Positions 9,921 through 19,583 of a DNA stretch of 64,000 bases are shown here, in pieces. The position numbers and the translations under genes were made by a program. Origin of the DNA: CAYPTB01 sp964413535 (GTDB lineage: Bacteria; Planctomycetota; UBA1135; GCA-002686595); contig CAYPTB010000032.1 of the NCBI GenBank assembly GCA_964413535.1, positions 248,001-312,000 of the forward strand. The letters run 5' to 3'. The first letter of the stretch is position 1; every line of letters begins with the position of its first letter. The notes beneath the pieces are model-generated. The model was not told the origin of the DNA and made no database searches. It saw nothing but the letters and a program-made list of their open reading frames with translations.

Positions 9921-12900
9921 CTATCCGCGAACGAGCTCCTCGAGGCGCTTGACTTGCATCTCCAGCGCGGCGCGATCGTTCTCCTCGAGCGCGAGGCCCA
10001 GCGCCCGGTGGATCGCTCCGAGCGCCGCGTCGAAGTTGCCCGCGGATTCGTGGCATGCTGCCAGCAGGGAGAGCCGCCGCGCCAGGTCGCGCGCGCCCCC
10101 GTCCTTCGAGAGCGACACGGCGCGCTCGGCCATCTCCACGGCGCCGGAGTGGTTCCGGCAGCTGCGGCGGGCCACCGCCAGCTCTTCGAAGGCTTGCGGA
10201 TCGTTCGACGCAGCCGCCTTCTCTTCGATCGCGCGCAACGCGCGGAGCGTGTCCTCGAGCTTGGGCCCGCGGGCCTCCTCGGGGAACTCGAGACGCAGGG
10301 TGCTCGCCGCTTCGAAGGCCGCGTCGAGATCGCCGCGCGAGAGCTCCCATTGGGCTTGGACGATCAGGACGTTCGGGTCGTAACCGCCCGCGAGCTGATG
10401 CCACTCGTCGATGGCCTTGTAAGCATCGCTCGAGCGACCGAGACGACCGTAGATGTCGAGAACCATGGCGCGTGTCTCGAGCAGCGTGCCGAGGAACGAG
10501 GGATCGTCGGGCCACATCTCGGCGGCAGTCGCGAGATTGCCGTCGACACGCGTCAACTGGTCGAGAGCGTCCTCCAACCGACCCATGTGTGCGTAGACCA
10601 TCCCGAGCTGGAAGCGCAGGCTCGGAGCCTCGCGCTGCGAGAGCAACTTCACCAGGATCGGCTGAGCTTCCTCGTACTCGCCGAGAGTGGCGAGGAGTTG
10701 CGTGAGCAGAGCGCACGCGGGGAAGGTTTCGTCCGTCAACACGTTCCAGGCGCCCAACGCGTTCTTGAGGATCTTCGTCAGCTCTTCGGTCTGCGCGCGC
10801 GTCGGGTTGGGGCCGTAGATCGCGTACTTGGCCTGCGCGCGCAGGAAGAGCGTTTGGAACTCCTCCTGGGGCGTGAACACGTACTCGCCGCTCCGGGCGA
10901 GGTCGTCGCGCATCTCCCACAGGAGATCGGACGTCTCCAAGACCTTCTCAGGACCCTCGGAGAACTCGGCCTGCGCGCGCGCCAGCAGGATCGGGACCTT
11001 CTCGCCCGGGGCGCCGAAGTCCGGTATCTCCGCAAACAGGGCGAGCGCGTCCTTCGCGCGACCCAGGTCGAGCAAGAGCTTGCCGTAGGCTTGCATGCAG
11101 TCCCGCGTGGGCTCGATGGCGAGACTCTTCACGTATTCGGCCTCGGCCTCCTCGACGCGGTCGAGCGCGAGCAGCGTCTCTCCCCGCCGGTGGTGCGCGT
11201 AGGCCGAGTCGTAACCCTTCGCGATCAGCGAATCGATCCACGCGAGGTGTCCCTCGGGATCCCGGACGCCGTCCTCGTACAACCGGAACCGGGTGAGCCA
11301 GAAGAGCATCTGACGCGGCCCGAAGCTCTCCCTCCCGACGCGCGGTTCGGGGGGGTACTCGTAGGCGAAGTCCTCGAGCTGGATCTCGCAGGCCTCCTCG
11401 AAGTGGTCGATCGCAAGCTCGAGATCGTACGTGTCGGTGGGCAGCGTGTGGATCAGACCGAGCATGGCGTGCGCCTGCGCGTAACGCGGGAAGATCGCGA
11501 CCGCCTCGGCGAGATCGGTCCGCGCCATCGAGTAGACCTGGTCGTTGGCCTCGTCGACCGCGAGGTTGTAACGGGCCCGCGCGCTGTCGGGCGCCGCGTG
11601 CTTGCTCGCGTAGCCCCACAGATCTTCTTGGCTCCTCCAGTGCTCCTTGCCGTTCCACCAGTTCCAAGCGCCGCCTCCCAGAGCGAGCGCGAGCCCGAGC
11701 GCGACCCCCACGGTGCCGCGCTTCGCGAGGAAAGCGGCGAGGAACAGGACGGCCGCCACCGACGGGAAGAACATCAGCCGGTCGGCATAGATCGTTCCCA
11801 CCCGCACGAGGACGTTCGAGGTGAGCAGCGCGGCGCCGAAGAACGCGAAGACCAGCGCGGCCCGCGTCCGGCACTTGCGGAAGAGCGCGATCGCAAGGCC
11901 GATCGCCCCGACCACGGCGGCAAGGCCGACCAGGTTCCAGAGCGAGAAGGCCGGGAGCACCGCGATCTGGTTGGCCGAGTAGTCCGGACTGTAGTTCCAG
12001 TTGGACGATAGCGGGTTCACGCCGAAGACCGCGGCCGTGCCGCCGGCCAGCACGCGCAGCGCGTTCATGACCCGCGTGGGGATGTCCTCGACGCCGTGCA
12101 GCGGATTGTCGAGGGCGTGCTGCGCGACGTAGGTCGGCAGGATCGCACCGCCGACCGTGTAGCGCAGCCAGAGCGACACGCCCAGCACGACGACCAGCGC
12201 GGCCAACGCCGGCAGCTTGGAGAGCGCGTGCCGGAAGCCCTCGCCGATCCCACCCGATTTCGCCCGTCCGAGGTCGAACAGGAAGAAGACGAGCGGCAGC
12301 GCGAAGGCGCTCTCCTTGCACAGGGTCGCGAGGAAGCCGGTGACGAGGGCGATCGCGAGCTGCGCCGGACGCGCGAAGGGGCGATCGCCCGCGCGGATCC
12401 AGGCCACCCAGGCCGCGAGGGAGAACGCCGTGGCCGAGAGCTCGGCCACGCCGGCGACGTCGAAGATCACCTCGCCGTGTATCGGGAGGGTCGCGAAGAG
12501 TGCGCCGGCCACGAGCGCCGCCTTCGAGCTCTTGAAGACGAGCCAAGCGAGCTCGAAGACGAGCAGCGCGCACAACACGTTCAACGCGAGCACGATGACG
12601 TGGTAGGGGAACGTCTTGTCCCCGGGCGCCTTGGGCGAGTAGGGGCCGCCGGCCGCGCCCGCCACGCCCAGCAGGAAGGTCGGAATGGGGCGGTAGAGCG
12701 CCTGACCGCCCGTGATCGAACCCCACCAGGTCGACCCGAGCGTGTCGGTGAGCGTCGCGATCGAGGGATCCCTCTGGGCCGCGAGCAGGGCCTCGTGTCC
12801 CGTCACGAGGGCCAATCCGTCGCCCACGAGCTCCGCCCCGAGGGCGTCGTCCTTGCTCGGCCGCGAGCTGAACAGGTACGGGGTCAGGAAGAACGCGACG

Positions 12901-12977
12901 GCCAGCAGGGCGACGAGACCCTTGTGCCAGGCCCGGGGTTCCGGCGCGCCGGCCGGCTCGTTCGCAGACGGATTCAT
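9921..12977 (-). CDS. Polytopic membrane protein with C-terminal TPR repeats (TMTC/GT-C-like)
   Basis: A 1,018-residue protein. The N-terminal half has about ten hydrophobic segments beginning with a helix near residues 19-36, a loop with YRPIPTFLLG, and the general layout of bacterial TMTC-like, GT-C-fold proteins with TPR tails. The C-terminal half (from about residue 500) is a run of helical TPR-type repeats. Such proteins are annotated as putative O-glycosyltransferases, but no catalytic motif can be assigned with certainty here. ATG 12977 was chosen because it immediately precedes the first membrane helix; longer in-frame starts upstream add only basic sequence without homology. It is monocistronic, divergent from the deacylase gene across 256 bp. 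Confidence 0.8.
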   Translation of the reverse strand: MNPSANEPAGAPEPRAWHKGLVALLAVAFFLTPYLFSSRPSKDDALGAELVGDGLALVTGHEALLAAQRDPSIATLTDTLGSTWWGSITGGQALYRPIPTFLLGVAGAAGGPYSPKAPGDKTFPYHVIVLALNVLCALLVFELAWLVFKSSKAALVAGALFATLPIHGEVIFDVAGVAELSATAFSLAAWVAWIRAGDRPFARPAQLAIALVTGFLATLCKESAFALPLVFFLFDLGRAKSGGIGEGFRHALSKLPALAALVVVLGVSLWLRYTVGGAILPTYVAQHALDNPLHGVEDIPTRVMNALRVLAGGTAAVFGVNPLSSNWNYSPDYSANQIAVLPAFSLWNLVGLAAVVGAIGLAIALFRKCRTRAALVFAFFGAALLTSNVLVRVGTIYADRLMFFPSVAAVLFLAAFLAKRGTVGVALGLALALGGGAWNWWNGKEHWRSQEDLWGYASKHAAPDSARARYNLAVDEANDQVYSMARTDLAEAVAIFPRYAQAHAMLGLIHTLPTDTYDLELAIDHFEEACEIQLEDFAYEYPPEPRVGRESFGPRQMLFWLTRFRLYEDGVRDPEGHLAWIDSLIAKGYDSAYAHHRRGETLLALDRVEEAEAEYVKSLAIEPTRDCMQAYGKLLLDLGRAKDALALFAEIPDFGAPGEKVPILLARAQAEFSEGPEKVLETSDLLWEMRDDLARSGEYVFTPQEEFQTLFLRAQAKYAIYGPNPTRAQTEELTKILKNALGAWNVLTDETFPACALLTQLLATLGEYEEAQPILVKLLSQREAPSLRFQLGMVYAHMGRLEDALDQLTRVDGNLATAAEMWPDDPSFLGTLLETRAMVLDIYGRLGRSSDAYKAIDEWHQLAGGYDPNVLIVQAQWELSRGDLDAAFEAASTLRLEFPEEARGPKLEDTLRALRAIEEKAAASNDPQAFEELAVARRSCRNHSGAVEMAERAVSLSKDGGARDLARRLSLLAACHESAGNFDAALGAIHRALGLALEENDRAALEMQVKRLEELVRG

Positions 12978-13233
12978 GGGAGAGATGGTAGTGGGGGGGC
13001 CGTTCGCAGCGCAACGCCACCCGAGCCGCAACGAGCCCGAAAGGCGGAACTCGAGTCGGGCACGCGCGCGCGCGGCGCAGGCGGCTCGGATCGTGGAGCG
13101 GATGCCCCAGGGCTCTTCGTCCGGGAACCCGTGTCGCGACGCGGGGCGCCGACGGGCTACGGGTCGAGCGTCTTCCGCGTTGGAGCGTTGACCTGGAAGG
13201 CGGCGGCCCCACACTCGAAGCGCTGGAGTTCTT

Positions 13234-14265
13234 GTGCGAGCACCCCTCGAGATCGTCGCCGACTGGATCGACGTCCCCTCCGTTTCCGGATCGGAGGGCG
13301 ACTACGCCGACGTGCTCGCGCTGCACCTCGCGCGCGTCGGCCTAGACGTGGAGCGCCAAGAGGTCACGCCCGGCCGCTCCAATCTGCTCGCGCGCCCCGC
13401 CGACGGCGAGCCGCGCGTCGTCTTCTGCACGCATCAGGACACGGTGCCGCCGTGGTTCGGACCGACGCTGGAGCGCGGTCTCGTGCGCGGTCGCGGCGCA
13501 TGCGACGCGAAGGGACCGGCGCTCGCGATGATCCAGGCCGTCGAAGCGCTCGTGCGCGCGGGACGACGCGACGTGGGGTTGCTCTTCACCGTGGGGGAAG
13601 AGCAGGACAGCGATGGCGCGCGCCTCGCCAACCGGCGGCTCGAGCTTCCTTGGCGCCCCGCCGTGACGATCCTCGGCGAGCCGACCGACAATCGCTTCGT
13701 CGCCGGACACAAGGGCGTTTTCAAGTGTTCGCTCGTGGCGCACGGAGTGCTCGGACACAGCTCGCAGGACGTCGGCCCGTCGGCCGTGCACGAGCTCGTG
13801 CGGGTCCTGGACGCCGTCCTCGGCGACGAGTGGGGGCGTGACGAGTTCTTCGGACGGGGCACGGTCAACGTGGGTACGCTCCAGGGCGGCGTCGCCGAGA
13901 ACGTCGTCGCCGACCGCGCGGAAGCGCGCCTGATGCTGCGCATCGTCGAAGAGCCCGAGCGCGTCGAGGAGCGCCTGCGGCGGCATCTGTCGGACCGCGT
14001 CGAGCTCTTGACGCAAAAGGCCTACGGACCGCTCCACTTCGAGGTTCCCGACGGGGAGCCCGACGCGCCGATCGTGGCCTTCGCGACGGACGCCTCGCAC
14101 CTGCCGGCTTGGGGTCGGAAGATGCTGTACGGCCCAGGCTCCATCCAGGACGCCCACACCGAGCACGAGAAGCTCTCGCTCGCTTCCTTCGAACGCGCGC
14201 GGGCGGAGTACGAGCGCACGGCCCTCTTGATCTTCGCGAAGCTCGACGCGGAGGAGCGCGCGTGA
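13234..14265 (+). CDS. dapE: M20-family deacylase, DapE/ArgE-like
   Basis: A 343-residue M20 metallopeptidase-fold enzyme. Likely zinc ligands and catalytic residues are His67 (THQD), Asp91 (GACDAKG), Glu122-Glu123 (GEE), Glu149 (LGEP) and a C-terminal His in AHTEHEK. Family members hydrolyse N-acyl groups from amino acids such as N-succinyl-diaminopimelate or N-acetylornithine. It is coupled by a GTGA overlap to dapD, which makes N-succinyl-diaminopimelate desuccinylase the best guess, but the motifs alone do not separate it from ArgE or LysK relatives. GTG start with GGAG at 13225-13228. The intermediate aminotransferase (DapC) is not in view. Confidence 0.82.
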   Translation: MRAPLEIVADWIDVPSVSGSEGDYADVLALHLARVGLDVERQEVTPGRSNLLARPADGEPRVVFCTHQDTVPPWFGPTLERGLVRGRGACDAKGPALAMIQAVEALVRAGRRDVGLLFTVGEEQDSDGARLANRRLELPWRPAVTILGEPTDNRFVAGHKGVFKCSLVAHGVLGHSSQDVGPSAVHELVRVLDAVLGDEWGRDEFFGRGTVNVGTLQGGVAENVVADRAEARLMLRIVEEPERVEERLRRHLSDRVELLTQKAYGPLHFEVPDGEPDAPIVAFATDASHLPAWGRKMLYGPGSIQDAHTEHEKLSLASFERARAEYERTALLIFAKLDAEERA

Positions 14266-15062
14266 GTGCGGGAGGACTTCCGCCCGATTCCGGCGAGCTC
14301 TCGGGCGAGGCCCTGCTCGACGCACTCGAGTCGGGCGAGGTCCGCGTCGCCGAGCCCGACGGTGCCGGCGGCTGGCGCGTGAACGGTTGGGTGAAGGCGG
14401 CGATCCTCGCGCTCTTCCGCGAGAGCGCGCTGGTCGAGCACGGAACCGACCCGCTCTGGCCCTTCGTCGACAAGGCACCGCTCTCGGTGCGGCGCTTCCC
14501 CCTCGCCGCGAAGGTGCGCCTCGTCCCCGGCGGATCGTCCGTGCGGCGCGGCGCCTACGTCGGCGAAGGCGTCGTGATCATGCCGCCCGCCTACGTCAAC
14601 ATCGGAGCGTGGGTCGGTCGCGGAGCCATGATCGACAGCCACGCGCTCGTCGGCTCGTGCGCGCAGATCGGCGAGCGCGTCCACGTCTCCGCCGCGGCCC
14701 AGATCGGGGGCGTGCTCGAGCCCGTCGGCCACCGCCCGGTGATCGTCGAGGACGACGCGCTCATCGGAGGCAATTCGGGCATCTACGAGGGCGTGCTGGT
14801 GGGCAGGGGCGCCGTGATCGGCGCAGGCGTCGTGCTCACCGCGTCGACGCCCGTGTACGACCTCGTGAACGAGCGCGAGCTGCGCGGCACGCGCGCCGCG
14901 CCGCTCGAGATCCCCGAACGCGCCGTCGTCGTCCCCGGCTCGCGCCCTGCGGCGGGCGACTGGGCGCGCGAGCGCGGGCTCGCGCTGGCCTGCGCCCTCA
15001 TCCCCAAGTATCGGGATGCCCGAACCGACGCCGCGACGGCCCTGGAGAACGCCCTGCGCTGA
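14262..15062 (+). CDS. dapD: 2,3,4,5-tetrahydropyridine-2,6-dicarboxylate N-succinyltransferase
   Basis: A 266-residue left-handed beta-helix acyltransferase. Hexapeptide repeats run from about residue 90 to 205, including the DapD signature VNIGAWVGRGAMID followed by VGSCAQIG and IGGVLEP, and the C-terminus has the family's KxxDARTxxxTALENALR-like end. It succinylates tetrahydrodipicolinate in the succinylase branch of lysine and diaminopimelate synthesis, needed for peptidoglycan. The GTG start overlaps the stop of the deacylase gene. A GC-rich hairpin follows in the 75-bp gap before transketolase, which converges from the other side. Confidence 0.93.
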   Translation: MSAGGLPPDSGELSGEALLDALESGEVRVAEPDGAGGWRVNGWVKAAILALFRESALVEHGTDPLWPFVDKAPLSVRRFPLAAKVRLVPGGSSVRRGAYVGEGVVIMPPAYVNIGAWVGRGAMIDSHALVGSCAQIGERVHVSAAAQIGGVLEPVGHRPVIVEDDALIGGNSGIYEGVLVGRGAVIGAGVVLTASTPVYDLVNERELRGTRAAPLEIPERAVVVPGSRPAAGDWARERGLALACALIPKYRDARTDAATALENALR

Positions 15063-15097
15063 GCGCTGGGTGCGAGCTCCACGCCGCGTCGGCTCGA

Positions 15098-15132
15098 CGT
15101 CGCCCGGGTCCCGCACAGGGAGCCGGGCGACG
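15098..15132. terminator. Hairpin between convergent dapD and tkt
   Basis: The 10-bp arms CGTCGCCCGG (15098-15107) and CCGGGCGACG (15123-15132) are perfectly complementary. A further 4-bp pairing (TCCC/GGGA) inside the loop extends the hairpin after one mismatch. It lies in the gap between two genes that end toward each other, so it could stop transcription from both sides. There is no T-tract on either strand, so it is not a textbook intrinsic terminator. Confidence 0.5.
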
Positions 15133-15137
15133 CGAGA

Positions 15138-17171
15138 TCAGAGCTTCAGAGGCGGACCGCCCGCCACCTTCAGCACCGCTTCGACGACGTGCTCGGCCGT
15201 GAACCCGAAGTGCTCGAAGAGCTCTTCGGCCGGCGCCGAGGCGCCGTAGCGGTCCAGCCCGATCACGGTCCCCTTCTCGCCTACCCAGCGCGACCAGCCG
15301 AAGCTCGAGCCGGCTTCGACCGCGACGCGCGCGCGGATCTCGGGCGGCAGGATCGAGTCGCGGTAGACGTCGGGTTGTTCGGAGAAGAGCTCCCACGAAG
15401 GCATCGAGACGACGCGCGTCGGAACGTCCATCGCCTGCAGCCGGGACTGCGCCTCCAGGGCCAGCGCGACCTCCGAACCGGTCGCGATGATCACGGCCTT
15501 CATGGCGCCATGGGCTTCGGAGACGACGTACGCGCCCCGGTGGAGGCCCGCGGCCGCACCGTGCTGCGTGCGATCGATCACCGGCAACCCTTGGCGCGTG
15601 AGCACGAGCGCGGTCGGACGCTTCTTCTGCGTGACGGCGAAGCGCCAGGCCTCGGCCACTTCCGTCGCGTCGCAGGGACGCAACACGACGAGGTTCGGGA
15701 CTGCGCGCAGGGCGGCCAGGTGCTCGACCGGTTGGTGCGTCGGACCGTCCTCGCCGAGCCCGATGGAGTCGTGCGTGAACACGAACACGACCGGCAGGTG
15801 GTTCATCGCCGCGAGCCGCAGGGCTGGCCGCATGTAGTCCGAGAAGACGAAGAAGGTCGCCGTGAAGGTCCGCACACCCCCGTGATAGGCGATGCCGTTC
15901 GCGATGGCGCCCATCGCGTGCTCGCGCACGCCGTAGTGGACGTTGCGTCCCGAGCCTCCCTGACCCTCGAAGTCGCCGCCGTCCTTCAGCACGGTCTTGG
16001 TCGAGCCGCCGAGGTCGGCGTCGCCGCCGAAGAAGTAAGGGACGCCCTTGGCGATGGCGTTGATCACCGCCGACCCGGCCTCGCGCGTCGCGGGCTGCTT
16101 CCCGACCTCGAAGGTGGGGAAGGCCGCGTCCCACTTGTCCGGTAGCTCGCCTTTCAGGGCGCGCTCCCACTCGGCCGCCAGTCCCTTGTGCGAGGCCTTC
16201 CACGCGTCGAAACGCTGCTTCCACTCGGCGTGCGCCATCTGGCCGGCGTCGACCGCCTTGCGCATCGCCTTCTTGACTTCCTCCGGAACGAAGAATTCCT
16301 TCCGCGGGTCGAGGCCCAGGGCCTCCTTCGTGCGCACGAGTTCGTCTGCTCCGAGCGGCGAACCGTGGGCGGACGAGGTTCCGGCCTTGTTGGGCGAACC
16401 GAAGCCGATGGTGGTTTTGACGAGGACGAGCGACGGGCGCGTCGTGTCCGCGCGCGCGTCGTGGAGCGCCTTCTCGATCGCCGGGAGATCGCTGTCGCCG
16501 TTCTCGACGCGCAGCACCTGCCAGCCGTAGGACTCGTAGCGCTTGGCGACGTCCTCCGAGAACGAGAGCGAACACGGACCGTCGAGCGAGACGTCGTTCG
16601 CGTCGTAGAGGTAGACGAGCTTCCCGAGCTTCAGGTGTCCGGCCAGGGAAGCGCCCTCGTGGGAGATGCCCTCCATCAGGTCGCCGTCCGAGACGATCGC
16701 CCAGGTCATGTGGTCGACGATCGTGTGGCCTTCCTTGTTGTAGCGGTGCGCGAGGAAGCGCTCCGCCATCGCCATCCCGATGGCGTTCGCGGTGCCCTGG
16801 CCGAGGGGGCCCGTGGTCGCTTCGATGCCCGGGGCCACGCCGACCTCGGGGTGTCCGGGGGTCCGCGAGCCCCACTGCCGGAAGGCCTTCAGGTCGTCGA
16901 GCTTCAGGTCGTAACCGAACAGGTGCAGCAGCGAGTAGACGAGCATGCTGCCGTGGCCGGCCGACAGCACGAATCGGTCGCGGTCGGGCCAAGCGGGGTC
17001 GCGCGGATCGTGCTTGAGGAAGCGCGACCACAGCACGTAGGCCATCGGCGCTGCGCCGAGGGGTAGTCCTGGATGGCCCGAATTGGCCTTCTCGACGCCG
17101 TCGATCGAGAGCGCGCGGATCGCATTGACGCATGCGAGGTCGAAGGACGTGGCGGTTTCGCTCGTGATCAT
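15138..17171 (-). CDS. tkt: Transketolase
   Basis: A 677-residue thiamine-diphosphate enzyme of standard length. Visible family marks are the N-terminal GHPGLPLGAAPMAYVLW block, GHGSMLVYSLLHLFGYDL, the ThDP/Mg motif starting GDGDLMEG, and the C-terminal pyrimidine-binding half with GVREHAMGAIANG containing the Glu that activates the cofactor. It moves two-carbon units between sugar phosphates in the pentose phosphate pathway; that route also supplies sedoheptulose-7-phosphate, the precursor of the LPS heptose whose genes lie further along. It is downstream of fadJ on the same strand after 198 bp, so probably has its own promoter. Confidence 0.96.
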   Translation of the reverse strand: MITSETATSFDLACVNAIRALSIDGVEKANSGHPGLPLGAAPMAYVLWSRFLKHDPRDPAWPDRDRFVLSAGHGSMLVYSLLHLFGYDLKLDDLKAFRQWGSRTPGHPEVGVAPGIEATTGPLGQGTANAIGMAMAERFLAHRYNKEGHTIVDHMTWAIVSDGDLMEGISHEGASLAGHLKLGKLVYLYDANDVSLDGPCSLSFSEDVAKRYESYGWQVLRVENGDSDLPAIEKALHDARADTTRPSLVLVKTTIGFGSPNKAGTSSAHGSPLGADELVRTKEALGLDPRKEFFVPEEVKKAMRKAVDAGQMAHAEWKQRFDAWKASHKGLAAEWERALKGELPDKWDAAFPTFEVGKQPATREAGSAVINAIAKGVPYFFGGDADLGGSTKTVLKDGGDFEGQGGSGRNVHYGVREHAMGAIANGIAYHGGVRTFTATFFVFSDYMRPALRLAAMNHLPVVFVFTHDSIGLGEDGPTHQPVEHLAALRAVPNLVVLRPCDATEVAEAWRFAVTQKKRPTALVLTRQGLPVIDRTQHGAAAGLHRGAYVVSEAHGAMKAVIIATGSEVALALEAQSRLQAMDVPTRVVSMPSWELFSEQPDVYRDSILPPEIRARVAVEAGSSFGWSRWVGEKGTVIGLDRYGASAPAEELFEHFGFTAEHVVEAVLKVAGGPPLKL

Positions 17172-17369
17172 GCTCGGAAACTCCCCTCGAAGTGGGCGCC
17201 CTTCGATGCATCGAGCGGAGGCTCGCGTCGGAGCGGCGGTTCGGGTCGCGCCCGGCGCGCCCGGGGCGAAGCGCCAAGGATACGCGGCGGGGGGGAAGGG
17301 TCCAGGCGCCGTGCGGTTCCGCCCGTCCCCGAACCGAGGGACTTCGATCGCCCGAACGGGGGCGCCGGG

Positions 17370-19583
17370 TCAGACTTCGGCGAGCGGGCCCGCCGGTGCG
17401 AAGCGCTCGGGACCGCCCGGGCGCTCGGCCACTCCGGGAGAGCCGGTGAGCTCCAGGAGCCGATGGCGAACCGCTCCGAGACCGAGCGCCGTGGCGTAGC
17501 GCCAGAGCCCGCCGCGGAAGGGAGGGAAGCCCATCCCGAAGACGGTGGCGAGGTCGAGCTCGCCCGAGCTCGCGACGACCTGCTCGTCGAGCGCGCGCGC
17601 GGCCTCGTTCACCATCGCGAGCACGCAGCGGTCGACATGGTCGCGCGGGAAGAGGGCCGCGTCGTGGCGCGGACCGCCCATCGGTCGCGCGAAGCGCGGG
17701 TTGCGTCCATCGCGCGCGAGTCGGCCGCGCTTCTTGGCGTAGAGATAGATGCCACGGCCGGTCTTCTTCCCGAGCTCTTTCGCCTCCACGAGCGGCGCGA
17801 GCGAGCGGGACTTCGCCATGCGCGCGCCATAGCCGGCTTCGAGCGAATCGGCCGCGTGGTCCGCGATGTCGAGTCCGACTTCGTCGAGGAGTTCGAAGGG
17901 CCCCATCGGCATGCCGAAATCCCGGAGCGCGCGATCGACCGCCTCCGGATCGGCGCCGGCTTCCCACAGCCGCAGCGCCTCGTCGAGATAGGGACCGAGC
18001 AGGCGGTTCACGAGGAAGCCCGGAACGTCCTTCACGACCACCGGCGTCTTGCCGAGATCGAGCGCGAGACGCGCGGTGCGCGCGACGACCTCGTCGGAAG
18101 TGGCGTCGCCGCGCACGACCTCGACGAGCGGCATGCGGCGCACCGGATTGAAGAAGTGCATGCCGACGACGCGCTCGGGATGCGGGATCCCCTCGGCGAT
18201 CGCCGTGACGGAGAGGGAGGAAGTGTTGGTCGCGAGGATCGCGTCGGGAGCGAGCGCCGCGGAGAGCTCTCCGAACACCGAGCGCTTGACGTCGAGCCGC
18301 TCCGCGACGGCCTCGAGGACGAGCTCGCAGCGCTGGAACCCCACCCCCAGCGTCGTGGCCTCCAGACGATCGACGGCGGCCCGGGCCTCGTGGGGAAGGA
18401 GTCGACGGCGCTTCCTCTGTTGGTCGACGTGCGTGCGATGCTCACGCACGGCCTCGTCGAGCGCGCGGCGGTCGACGTCGCGAAGACGCGTGTCGATCTC
18501 CGCTTCCGCCAGCGCGCTGGCGATCGCCCGGCCCATGACGCCTGCGCCGATCACGCCGGCGCGTCCGACGCGCGCGGGTCGGTCTCCCGAGGGCAGCAGG
18601 CCGAGCTTCTTCGCGCTCTCCGAGAGCTCGAACAGCGCGACGAGGCTCTTCGTGACCGGACCCGTGAGGAGCGGAGCCACGGCGCGCGCCTCGGCTTCGA
18701 GGCCGCTCTGGAGCGGCGTGCCCGGGGCGCGCACGACGAGCGGGATCGCCGCCAGCGGTCCCGGGTAGTGTCCGCCCGTTTCGCGCCGCACGCGCTTCTC
18801 CGCTTGGCGCTGGACGAAGTCGCGCACGGGCGGATCGAGGTCGATCAGGTAGCGCCAGATGCCGCGCCGCCGGCGTGGAGCGTCCTTGCGGCCGAGCGCG
18901 ATCTCGCTCGCTATGCGGACGAGGTACTCGGGGTGCGTCAATCGATCGACGAGCCCGAGCGACTTCGCCTGCCGCGCGGGATAGAGGCGCCCGCCGAGGA
19001 TCGCCGCGAGGGCCTTGGGTACGCCGATGCGCCGCGGGAGGCGCTGCGTGCCGCCCCATGCGGGGAAGATCCCGAGCTTGACCTCGGGCAGCCCGACGCG
19101 CGTCTTCGGATCGTCGGCGCACACGATGCGATCGCAGGCGAGTGCGAGCTCGTAGGCGCCGCCGGGCACGGGCCCGCCGACGGCGGCCACCGTGAACAAC
19201 GGCCCGCCCGACTCGCGCGAGAGGAGCGCGATGCGGTCGAACGTGCGCTGGCCGAAGCGCACGAGCTCGAGCGCGTCCTCGACCTTCGTCACGGCTCCGA
19301 TCGCGGCGACGTCCGCGCCCGCGGCGAAGGACAGGGGCTCGCGGCCGGTGATCACGAGCGCGCGCAGACTCTTGTCCGCCTCGATCGAATCGAGCGCGAG
19401 GTCGAGGTCGCGCATGAGCGCCATGTCGAGCACGGCCAGCTTGCGGTGCGGCGGATCGAGCACCAAGACGGCCAGGCCCTCGTCCTTGCGGGTGACGCGT
19501 ACGCAGCTTCCCGGGGCCGGCGCGTCGGCGGGCAAGAAGCTCGCGACGCTCCGCTCGGACTCCAGCGCGGCTTCCGTGCTCAT
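17370..19583 (-). CDS. fadJ: Fatty-acid oxidation complex alpha subunit (enoyl-CoA hydratase / 3-hydroxyacyl-CoA dehydrogenase)
   Basis: A 737-residue bifunctional protein. Residues about 20-210 are a crotonase domain with the two catalytic Glu positions (GGAYELALACD and GLPEVKLGIFPAWGGTQ). From about residue 310 a Rossmann segment (GVIGAGVMGRAIA) begins the hydroxyacyl-CoA dehydrogenase domain, with the catalytic His in MHFFNPVRRM and a duplicated C-terminal domain. It hydrates enoyl-CoA and oxidises the product with NAD in beta-oxidation. Its ATG overlaps the stop of the thiolase by four bases, so the two subunits of the complex are co-translated. Confidence 0.94.
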   Translation of the reverse strand: MSTEAALESERSVASFLPADAPAPGSCVRVTRKDEGLAVLVLDPPHRKLAVLDMALMRDLDLALDSIEADKSLRALVITGREPLSFAAGADVAAIGAVTKVEDALELVRFGQRTFDRIALLSRESGGPLFTVAAVGGPVPGGAYELALACDRIVCADDPKTRVGLPEVKLGIFPAWGGTQRLPRRIGVPKALAAILGGRLYPARQAKSLGLVDRLTHPEYLVRIASEIALGRKDAPRRRRGIWRYLIDLDPPVRDFVQRQAEKRVRRETGGHYPGPLAAIPLVVRAPGTPLQSGLEAEARAVAPLLTGPVTKSLVALFELSESAKKLGLLPSGDRPARVGRAGVIGAGVMGRAIASALAEAEIDTRLRDVDRRALDEAVREHRTHVDQQRKRRRLLPHEARAAVDRLEATTLGVGFQRCELVLEAVAERLDVKRSVFGELSAALAPDAILATNTSSLSVTAIAEGIPHPERVVGMHFFNPVRRMPLVEVVRGDATSDEVVARTARLALDLGKTPVVVKDVPGFLVNRLLGPYLDEALRLWEAGADPEAVDRALRDFGMPMGPFELLDEVGLDIADHAADSLEAGYGARMAKSRSLAPLVEAKELGKKTGRGIYLYAKKRGRLARDGRNPRFARPMGGPRHDAALFPRDHVDRCVLAMVNEAARALDEQVVASSGELDLATVFGMGFPPFRGGLWRYATALGLGAVRHRLLELTGSPGVAERPGGPERFAPAGPLAEV

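Noticed and set aside
9852..12011. 719-codon open frame opposite the TPR protein
   Set aside because: No family motif, and the opposite strand encodes a coherent membrane/TPR protein.
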